Part shown: one piece after another, positions 25,885 through 35,393 of the stretch
Layout: each line of letters starts with the position of its first letter
Position numbering within the stretch: the stretch's first letter is position 1
Source of the DNA: Rubrivivax sp.
GTDB taxonomy: Bacteria > Pseudomonadota > Gammaproteobacteria > Burkholderiales > Burkholderiaceae_C
Length of the DNA stretch: 64,000 nucleotides
Assembly (NCBI GenBank): GCA_027484825.1
Contig: JAIXSE010000003.1
Location: forward strand, 1-64,000
Reading direction: 5' to 3'
Notes under the pieces: generated by a model
What the model was told of the DNA's origin: nothing
The model's input: only the letters and a program-made list of their open reading frames with translations
Databases searched by the model: none
Position numbers and translations under genes: made by a program

Positions 25885-27288
25885 ATGTCCGCGGTGATGC
25901 CCTCCAAGCCCTCCGGGCCTCCCATGTCCGTCCAGCAGGCCGCGTCCGCCCCGTCCAGCGCCGCGCCGCAGTTGCAGCGCCCTGGCCGGGTGAAGCGCGG
26001 TCAGAGCTACCACTTCAAGCCCTACAACGTGGGCCGCTGGCTGGTGTGGGGGGTCTATGCACTGGCGCTGCTGGTGGCGCCGATGCTCTGGACCAGCAGC
26101 CTGGCCCAGACGATGCTGACCCAGATCGGCATCGCCATCATCGCCTGCCTGTCCTACAACCTGCTGCTGGGGCAGGGCGGCATGCTGAGCTTCGGCCATG
26201 CGGTCTACTCCGGACTGGGGGCCTATCTGGCCATCCACACCCTCAATGCGGTGTCCGGCGGCCAGATGCAGTGGCTGCCGGTCAGCCTCATCCCCATCGT
26301 CGGCGGGCTGGCCGGCCTGGGCTTTGCGGCCCTGTTCGGTTATGTCTCGACCAAGAAGTCCGGCACGCCTTTCGCCATGATCACGCTGGGCCTGGGGGAG
26401 CTGATCTGGTCGATGTCACTGATGCTGCCGGAGTTCTTCGGCGGGGAGGGCGGCATCTCCGGCAACCGCGTGGTCGGCGCGCCGGTGCTGGGCATCAGCT
26501 TCGGGCCGCAGGTGCAGGTGTACTACCTCATTGCGGTCTACTGCTTCATCTGCACCGGCCTGATGTTCGCCTTCACCCGCACGCCGCTGGGCCGCATGCT
26601 CAACGCGGTCCGGGACAATCCGGAGCGGGTGCAATTCATCGGCTACGACACGCAGTGGGTGCGGTTTCTGGCCTTCCTGATTGCCGGCTTCTTTGCGGGC
26701 GTGTCGGGCGGTCTGTCGGCGCTGAACTTCGAGATCGTCACGGCCGAGGTGGTCGGCGCGGCCCGCTCCGGCGCCTACCTGCTCTTCACCTTCCTGGGCG
26801 GGGCGACCTTCTTCTTCGGCCCCATCATCGGCGCGGTGCTGATGGTGGTGGCGCTGGTGCTGCTGTCCGAACTCACCAAGGCCTGGTTGCTCTACCTGGG
26901 CCTGATCTTCCTCTTCATGGTGATGTATGCGCCCGGCGGTTTTGCCTCGCTGATCATGATGAACCTGCGCCTGGCGGCCTTTGGCCGGCTGCGCTCGATC
27001 TGGACCGCCTATCTGGCGCTGGGCGGCACCGCGCTGCTGGCCCTGCTGGGCGGCTCGGTGATGGTGGAGATGCTCTACCACCTGCAGCTCAACGAGGCCC
27101 TGGGCCCCCAGGCGCGCGTGCTGGGCATGATGCTCGACACCAAGGGCCTGGATGCCTGGTTCGGCGCGGCCTTTGTGCTGCTGACCGGCCTCGGTCTGTT
27201 CGAGCTGGCCCGGAGGGAGTTCCGCCGCCACTGGAACGAGGCCCAGGAAGAGATCGAAAAAGAGATCAAGCGCAGGGAAAGCCTGTGA
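25885..27288 (+). CDS. Liv-type ABC transporter permease (LivM family)
   Basis: A 467-residue inner-membrane permease with about ten hydrophobic segments. A ~50-residue soluble N-terminus precedes the first helix. LivM markers are LSYNLLLGQGGMLSFGHAVYSGLGAY, GTPFAMITLGLGELIWSM and RDNPERVQFIGYDTQWVRFLAF. It is longer than E. coli LivM because of an added C-terminal helix pair and charged tail ending in a Lys/Glu-rich helix. The ATG at 25885 is seven bases after GGGAGG; a TTG four bases before the livH stop is less likely. Confidence 0.92.
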   Translation: MSAVMPSKPSGPPMSVQQAASAPSSAAPQLQRPGRVKRGQSYHFKPYNVGRWLVWGVYALALLVAPMLWTSSLAQTMLTQIGIAIIACLSYNLLLGQGGMLSFGHAVYSGLGAYLAIHTLNAVSGGQMQWLPVSLIPIVGGLAGLGFAALFGYVSTKKSGTPFAMITLGLGELIWSMSLMLPEFFGGEGGISGNRVVGAPVLGISFGPQVQVYYLIAVYCFICTGLMFAFTRTPLGRMLNAVRDNPERVQFIGYDTQWVRFLAFLIAGFFAGVSGGLSALNFEIVTAEVVGAARSGAYLLFTFLGGATFFFGPIIGAVLMVVALVLLSELTKAWLLYLGLIFLFMVMYAPGGFASLIMMNLRLAAFGRLRSIWTAYLALGGTALLALLGGSVMVEMLYHLQLNEALGPQARVLGMMLDTKGLDAWFGAAFVLLTGLGLFELARREFRRHWNEAQEEIEKEIKRRESL

Positions 27289-27304
27289 ACGCCGGGAGCA
27301 CCCC

Positions 27305-28102
27305 ATGAGCACAACGACGGACACAACCCCCTGGGCCCTGGAACTGCGCAGCCTGCGCAAGAGCTTTGGCCGCAGCGAGATCATCCGCGGCGCGGAACTG
27401 GCGGTGAAGCCCGGCGAGCGGGTGGCCATCATCGGGCCCAATGGGGCCGGCAAGTCCACGCTGTTCAACCTGATCAGCGGCCGGTTTGCGCCCAGCAGCG
27501 GCGAGATCCGGCTGTTTGGCGAGCGCATCGATCAGCTTGCCCCGCATCAGATCAATCGGCGGGGGCTGTCGCGCAGCTTCCAGGTGTCCAACCTGTTCAC
27601 CCGTTTGTCGGTCTTCGAGAACATCCGCTGCGCCCTGCTGTGGTCCATGGGCCACCGCTATGCCTTCTGGAAGTTCCTGGCCGGTCTGGACGACCTGAAC
27701 GACCGGGCCGATGAACTGCTTGAGATGCTGCATCTGGACAAGAAACGCGACGTGCCGGCGATGAACCTGACCTATGCCGAAGCCCGCGCGCTGGAGATCG
27801 GCATCACCATTGCCGGCGGGGCCCAGGTGATCCTGCTGGACGAGCCGACCGCCGGCATGAGCAAGAGCGAGACCAAGCGCTTCATCCAGCTCATCCGCCA
27901 GGTCACCGAAGGCCGCACGCTGCTGACGGTGGAGCACGACATGGGCGTGGTCTTCGGCCTGGCCGACAAGATTGCGGTGCTGGTGTATGGGGAGGTCATC
28001 GCCTTCGATACGCCTGAGGCCGTGCGGGCCAATCCCCGTGTCCAGGAGGCGTATCTGGGCTCGGTGCTGGCGGAATCGCAGGCCCAGGGCGCGCACGCCT
28101 GA
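27305..28102 (+). CDS. Liv-type ABC transporter ATP-binding protein (LivG family)
   Basis: A 265-residue ATPase with Walker A GPNGAGKSTLF, the Q-loop region LSRSFQVSNLFTRLSVFENI, a divergent signature (MNLTYAEARALEIG), Walker B VILLDEPTAGMS and the switch His in TVEHDMGVVF. The signature LTYAEAR lacks the usual LSGG, which is a known variation in LivG-like subunits of this group as far as I recall. It follows livM by 16 bases and pairs with the LivF-type ATPase downstream. Confidence 0.92.
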   Translation: MSTTTDTTPWALELRSLRKSFGRSEIIRGAELAVKPGERVAIIGPNGAGKSTLFNLISGRFAPSSGEIRLFGERIDQLAPHQINRRGLSRSFQVSNLFTRLSVFENIRCALLWSMGHRYAFWKFLAGLDDLNDRADELLEMLHLDKKRDVPAMNLTYAEARALEIGITIAGGAQVILLDEPTAGMSKSETKRFIQLIRQVTEGRTLLTVEHDMGVVFGLADKIAVLVYGEVIAFDTPEAVRANPRVQEAYLGSVLAESQAQGAHA

Positions 28103-28119
28103 GGCGCAGGGAGACACAG

Positions 28120-28908
28120 ATGCTGAGTGAGATGAACACAGCCACGAAGGGCCCGGGGAACGCTGCGTCGCTCCCGGGCACCCCAGCCGGCACTTCAGGC
28201 GGCCGCCTGCTGAAGCTGGAGAACCTGCATGCCTTCTATGGCAAGAGCCATGTGCTGCATGGGGTGACGATGGACGTGCGGCCTGGGGAGATCGTCAGCC
28301 TGCTGGGGCGCAACGGCTCGGGGCGGTCCACCACCGTCAAGACCATCATGGGGCAGGTGGAGGGCACCGGGTCGGTGACCTGGGGCGGCCGGGCACTGCT
28401 GGGCCGCAAGGCCTATGAGATTGCCCATGAAGGCATCGGCTACGTGCCGGAGAACCGCGACATCTTCCCCAAGCTCACCGTGCATCAGAACCTGATGCTG
28501 GGACAAAAAGGCGGGCGGGCCTCTCGCAATGCGCGATGGAGCTTTGACGACATGTACCAGATGTTCCCGCGCCTGAAGGAGCGGCAGCACACCGAGGCGG
28601 GCGTGCTGTCCGGCGGTGAGCAGCAGATGCTGACGCTGTGCCGCACCTTGATGGGGGACCCGGACCTGATCATGATCGATGAGCCGACGGAAGGCTTGGC
28701 GCCCAAGATCGTCGAGCTGGTGGCGGAGTATCTGAAGGCGCTCAAGCGGCGCGGGGTGTCGGTGCTGCTGGTCGAGCAGAAGCTGGCCATTGCGCTGGAG
28801 ATTTCCGAGCGCTGCTATGTGATGGGCCATGGCCGCATCGTGTTCGAGGGCACGCCGGCCGATCTCAAGGCCAATGCCTATGTCCGCAAGGAGTGGCTGG
28901 AGGTTTGA
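28120..28908 (+). CDS. Liv-type ABC transporter ATP-binding protein (LivF family) with Arg in Walker A
   Basis: A 262-residue ATPase with a ~27-residue Gly/Pro-rich N-terminal extension. The signature LSGGEQQMLTLCRTLM, Walker B LIMIDEPTEGLAP and switch region LLVEQKL are normal for LivF. The Walker A motif reads LLGRNGSGRSTT: the invariant P-loop Lys is Arg (residue 69, codon 28324-28326). The partner LivG has an intact P-loop, so one of the two nucleotide sites may be altered. AGGGAG precedes the ATG at 28120. It is the last gene of the ligase-importer cluster. Confidence 0.9.
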   Translation: MLSEMNTATKGPGNAASLPGTPAGTSGGRLLKLENLHAFYGKSHVLHGVTMDVRPGEIVSLLGRNGSGRSTTVKTIMGQVEGTGSVTWGGRALLGRKAYEIAHEGIGYVPENRDIFPKLTVHQNLMLGQKGGRASRNARWSFDDMYQMFPRLKERQHTEAGVLSGGEQQMLTLCRTLMGDPDLIMIDEPTEGLAPKIVELVAEYLKALKRRGVSVLLVEQKLAIALEISERCYVMGHGRIVFEGTPADLKANAYVRKEWLEV

Positions 28909-28963
28909 TCATGGGCCCGGGCGGGTGCGCGGGAGCGCTCCCGGGGCATGGCCGGATGCCGCT

Positions 28964-29398
28964 TCAGCGGTCGGGATTGTGGTTGCGAACAGGGGCGCGA
29001 ACATGGTCGCGATTGCGGTCCACCGCGGCCCGGACCAGCGCCTGAAAGGCGTGCTCGTCCAGCGGGTCGTTTTCCTTGAGGTCGATCGCCCGGCGTGTAC
29101 CGCCGTCCAGGCTGGCGTTGAACAGCTGCTGAGGGTCTGGCAGGCTGGCGCCGTAGGCGAAGGTGAGCTTGATCTTGTCCTTGTAGGTCTCCCCCGTGCA
29201 GATCAATCCGTGATCGGACCAGGTGGGGACACCGGCCGGGTTGGTCGGTTTTTTCCACTTGGCCTCTTCAATGGCCTCAGGCGCCGCCGCCTGAATCAAG
29301 GACCGGATGTGGTCCAGGCGCTGAGCCCGCCAGTCCCGGTCGGCACGGGCCGCCGGGGCTTGGGCGGAAGGGGGAGCAGTGCGTTTGGAAGCGGCCAT
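28964..29398 (-). CDS. DUF1801-like small protein
   Basis: A 144-residue cytoplasmic protein. The central segment AAPEAIEEAKWKKPTNPAGVPTWSDHGLICTGETYKDKIKLTF has the layout of DUF1801 (YdhG/frataxin-like fold) proteins, with the C-terminal KLTFAYGASLPDP and LDEHAFQALVRAAVDRN helices. The first ~20 residues are Ala/Pro-rich. Function is unknown. It is transcribed away from the following gene, and the 355-base gap 29399-29753 holds that gene's promoter-like elements. Confidence 0.7.
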   Translation of the reverse strand: MAASKRTAPPSAQAPAARADRDWRAQRLDHIRSLIQAAAPEAIEEAKWKKPTNPAGVPTWSDHGLICTGETYKDKIKLTFAYGASLPDPQQLFNASLDGGTRRAIDLKENDPLDEHAFQALVRAAVDRNRDHVRAPVRNHNPDR

Positions 29399-29626
29399 GG
29401 TCAGTCCTCAACAGGGGGCGCCACTCATCAGGCATCTTCGTCTCTGATAGGTGCCTGCACGTTAGCACCCATGCCCCCGCCGTTGGCCTGTCGTCCCCTG
29501 TCTCCCCCCTTCTGGTGGTGGGCCAGCGCACGCACAGAGCGTCAGCAAGGTGAAAACTTGTGTCGTCCGTCCCCAACCGTGGTGAAACCCCGACCCGGGT
29601 CCCCTGTTCCGGGTGGGTGGCCACCG

Positions 29627-29654
29627 TTACAGGCCCGTGACAGCACACTACATT
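29627..29654 (+). promoter_or_regulatory. Possible sigma-70 promoter for the 29754 gene
   Basis: TTACAG (29627-29632), a 16-base spacer and TACATT (29649-29654) give a plausible -35/-10 pair about 100 bases before the start codon. This is pattern matching only. Confidence 0.35.
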
Positions 29655-29664
29655 GGCCTGAAGC

Positions 29665-29718
29665 GGCGCCCGTAAGGGGCGCCGACCCCCTGCGGACAGG
29701 TGCCTCGGCCTGCCGCAG
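29665..29718 (+). promoter_or_regulatory. Two consecutive leader hairpins before the 29754 gene
   Basis: GGCGCCC-GTAAG-GGGCGCC (29665-29683) is a perfect 7-bp hairpin. It is followed at once by CTGCGGACAGG (29690-29700) pairing with CCTGCCGCAG (29709-29718) with one bulged base. Both would lie in the 5' leader of the next gene and have no T tract. The remainder of the 29399-29753 gap shows nothing else I can support. Confidence 0.45.
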
Positions 29719-29753
29719 CGGTGATTCAGAAGTTCCAGAAGGAGCCAAACAAG

Positions 29754-30194
29754 ATGGATATCGGGCAGGCATGGAGCATCGTGGCGGGTGCTGTCGGTGG
29801 TGGGGTGGTCGTCGGTGTCGGCGCCAGCCTGTGGTGGCATGGGCGGCTGGGCAAGGCGCGGGCGCTGATGGAGCAACTCAAGGCGGCGCGTGATCTGCTC
29901 AACCAGCAGAACAGTCAGGCGCGGCGGCAGATCGAGCAGCTGCAGCTGGAACTGGGCGAACTTCGCCTGATGGCCGAGCGCGTGCGCCGACGTGCCGCCA
30001 ACACGGTCAGCCCGGCAGACACCCTGGGCCCGCCGCTGGAGCCCCGCGTCGCCTCACCGCTGGCGCCGCAGGCGATGGCCATGCAGGCCCGGGTGGCCCA
30101 AGGTGGCGGCGGGTTCCTGTCGGCCTCGCATGACGATCTCGACGACAACAGCGGTTTCGCCCCCACGCAGATCGACCGGCCGCTGGGGCGCTAG
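29754..30194 (+). CDS. Single-pass membrane protein with coiled coil, unknown
   Basis: A 146-residue protein. The N-terminus MDIGQAWSIVAGAVGGGVVV forms one hydrophobic segment (about residues 7-27). A predicted coiled coil follows (about residues 34-75; LMEQLKAARDLLNQQNSQAR and IEQLQLELGELRLMAERV), then a flexible Pro/Ala-rich tail. I do not recognise the family. The ATG at 29754 is set by AAGGAG about ten bases upstream. It is convergent with the large unknown gene downstream. Confidence 0.65.
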   Translation: MDIGQAWSIVAGAVGGGVVVGVGASLWWHGRLGKARALMEQLKAARDLLNQQNSQARRQIEQLQLELGELRLMAERVRRRAANTVSPADTLGPPLEPRVASPLAPQAMAMQARVAQGGGGFLSASHDDLDDNSGFAPTQIDRPLGR

Positions 30195-30279
30195 GCCCAC
30201 TGGGCTGCGTTCCCCCTAGCACCCACTTTGGCGCCCACCCTGGCGCCGAGGTCTCCGCCGACCCGTCCTGGCGCGCAGT

Positions 30280-31776
30280 TCAGGGCTGCGCAGCAGCGGC
30301 CGCGTCGGGTTCCAGCAGCGGCGCCCGTCGCGCGACTGTGGCGGTGATGATGGCCGAGCGCCATGCCGCATCGCTCCATTGCGCGGACATCAGCACGGAA
30401 TTCGCCACCCGCGCACGCTGCCCCTCGCTTTCTTCCGGGGGCGCGCTCAGCACCCAATGGCGCAGCGCCGCGATGGCCTGCAGTTCCTCCCGGTCACGCA
30501 GCGCATGGCTCGAAGGTTCCCGGGGGCGGATGACAAGCTCCCAGCAGGCGATCAAGGTGGGCCGCAGGAAGTTGGTCAGCTCTCCGTAGTGGATGCATCG
30601 GTGCAGGCCCGTCTGAAGGCTTCGAAGCACGCTGGCATGGTTGGCCGCATGCGGATGGGGCAGCAGTTCGGGCGGTGCGGCCATCATCAAGGCCACCGCC
30701 GCCTGCTGAATGCCGGGGGTCAGCACCAAGCCCGAGCGGTAGCGGCTGGCGGGCTCGAACAGGTAGCGTTCCAGCCGCCGTCGCACAACGACAAATTCGT
30801 CGGCCGTCAGGCTGGGCAGGGTGTCCGGCGCCGCCACCCAGCCACGCAGCCGGGCGATGTCGGGGCGCGAAACCGCGTGTTCCGGCGCCAGTGCGCGGGT
30901 CTGCAAGCCCAGGAACAGATTCGACGGGCCGGGCGGCATCGTCCTGAACCACCTCAGATGCAGGGCCTGCGCCGCGGACAGCGTTCGGTTGTCGCCCTCG
31001 ATGTCCACGGCGGTGATCTCCTCCAGCGCCGGGCAGGCCTTCAGCCACGCACGGACCGTGTCCGCGGTGCAGCCGTCGGGCAGGGTCAGCCGTTTGAAGG
31101 ACTGGCCCATGGCCTGGGTCTGCTCCGGCGTCAGCGACCGCAGCTCAGCAGGATGGATGGCGGAGAGATCCAGGTGGCGTGACTCGACCCGACGGGCCAT
31201 CGGCACGGGCCAGGACGGGTCGTCACTGCCGGAGGAGAAGACGCTGTCCCGACCGCTGCTCACGATGGACGAGGGGGCCGGCGAGTGCGGGGACGGCACC
31301 GACAGGGCGGATGGGCGGGAATGGCGCGCTTGCGTCGATTGGCCACCGAACAGACTCCGCATTCCCCAGCGACGCTGAAGCACGCTCGCCGTGGATGGCG
31401 GCGCCAGATAGCTTTGGGTCCGCAAGATGGAGGTCTTGGGCTGCGTCCCGTTCTGCCTTGCGGCGTGCGACTGCTCCTGCAGCGACTGGGATCGCGCCAC
31501 GGGGAACGGCGCGCCTGGCAGGTCCCTCAGCGGAGCGCGCTGCACCGGACGAGGGGGGATAAACCCTGACGGCGCGGGATCACCGTCCCGCAGGGGCCCG
31601 GGCGGGGCGTGGTCTGCCGCGCGGGCGGTCGGAGGTGAAGTAGGGGGGGAGGTCGATGGTGAGGGAAGGTCCGCCGCTGGGGTCGGGGTCGGTCCGAGGT
31701 TGTTGAGGGGCACGACCACCTCGTCGTCATCCATACCTGCGCATCGAGTCAGCAGGGGAAAACAGCACCGCCACAT
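30280..31776 (-). CDS. Unknown 498-residue protein with disordered N-terminus and LRR-like segment; effector-like
   Basis: I do not recognise this protein. The first ~195 residues are low-complexity and rich in Pro, Ser, Thr and Arg with no signal peptide. A leucine-rich-repeat-like patch follows at about residues 200-262 (SRHLDLSAIHPAELRSLTPE, then FKRLTLPDGC and WLKACPALEEI). The C-terminal half is helical and globular, with no catalytic motif I can name. This architecture resembles type III effectors of plant-associated Burkholderiales, but no secretion gene or hrp-type promoter box was found nearby. The ATG at 31776 has AGGGAG seven bases upstream; an internal Met at residue 15 (31734) is the alternative. 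The ribosome binding site lies beside a stem-loop (31785-31808). Confidence 0.6.
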   Translation of the reverse strand: MWRCCFPLLTRCAGMDDDEVVVPLNNLGPTPTPAADLPSPSTSPPTSPPTARAADHAPPGPLRDGDPAPSGFIPPRPVQRAPLRDLPGAPFPVARSQSLQEQSHAARQNGTQPKTSILRTQSYLAPPSTASVLQRRWGMRSLFGGQSTQARHSRPSALSVPSPHSPAPSSIVSSGRDSVFSSGSDDPSWPVPMARRVESRHLDLSAIHPAELRSLTPEQTQAMGQSFKRLTLPDGCTADTVRAWLKACPALEEITAVDIEGDNRTLSAAQALHLRWFRTMPPGPSNLFLGLQTRALAPEHAVSRPDIARLRGWVAAPDTLPSLTADEFVVVRRRLERYLFEPASRYRSGLVLTPGIQQAAVALMMAAPPELLPHPHAANHASVLRSLQTGLHRCIHYGELTNFLRPTLIACWELVIRPREPSSHALRDREELQAIAALRHWVLSAPPEESEGQRARVANSVLMSAQWSDAAWRSAIITATVARRAPLLEPDAAAAAQP

Positions 31777-31784
31777 CGGAGATC

Positions 31785-31808
31785 TCCCTGTCCAGGATTG
31801 GACAGGGA
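31785..31808 (-). promoter_or_regulatory. Stem-loop overlapping the ribosome binding site of the effector-like gene
   Basis: TCCCTGTCC (31785-31793) and GGACAGGGA (31800-31808) are exact reverse complements with a 6-nt loop. On the minus strand the 3' arm includes the AGGGA of the AGGGAG ribosome binding site of the 31776 start, so folding would hide it. The same palindrome could instead be a repressor site. Confidence 0.5.
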
Positions 31809-31899
31809 TGTGTCAGCGAACAGTCGCCTCCGGTTCCATACCTGGGCGGGCACCGACGTTTTGTCGCCGCAGGGACATCACCGCAGCCAGCGCTCTGCC

Positions 31900-31918
31900 T
31901 AGAATCGAACGACCGTTC
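31900..31918 (+). promoter_or_regulatory. -10-like box and GAACG-AC-CGTTC palindrome upstream of the beta-oxidation gene
   Basis: TAGAAT (31900-31905) resembles a -10 element and is directly followed by the palindrome GAACGACCGTTC (31907-31918), 17 bases before the ATG. A site just downstream of the -10 is a classical repressor position. Acyl-CoA-responsive TetR-type repressors (PsrA/FadR-like) use GAAC/GTTC-like half sites in proteobacteria. The assignment to such a regulator is inference. Confidence 0.5.
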
Positions 31919-31934
31919 TTTTCAAGGAACACGC

Positions 31935-34031
<2,097 letters not shown>

Positions 34032-34047
34032 GACCAAGGAGCTAGGA

Positions 34048-35223
<1,176 letters not shown>

Positions 35224-35243
35224 TCCGCCCCTGAGCGGCTTGC

Positions 35244-35273
35244 GTCCTGTCCCGTCCTGTCCTGTTCCGTCCT
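35244..35273. repeat. Six-unit pentanucleotide tandem repeat
   Basis: Six consecutive 5-nt units of the form GTCCY (one unit is GTTCC) lie in the 170-bp gap between the thiolase and acyl-CoA dehydrogenase genes, 120 bases before the next start codon. It is outside coding sequence. Confidence 0.6.
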
Positions 35274-35393
35274 TCTTGCGGATGACGCCGCTGGCCGCCG
35301 GCGCCCCGCCGCGAGAGACCAGCGCCCCATAGCGTCCGTCGTCGCGCCGCTTCCGTTTTGCGGGGCCGCGGCGGCGGGCGCGGAGACCCTGCC

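Noticed and set aside
31777-31934. A PIP/hrpII-type box for the effector-like gene
   Set aside because: The two TTCG-type half sites on the minus strand are much too far apart for the TTCG-N16-TTCG spacing.
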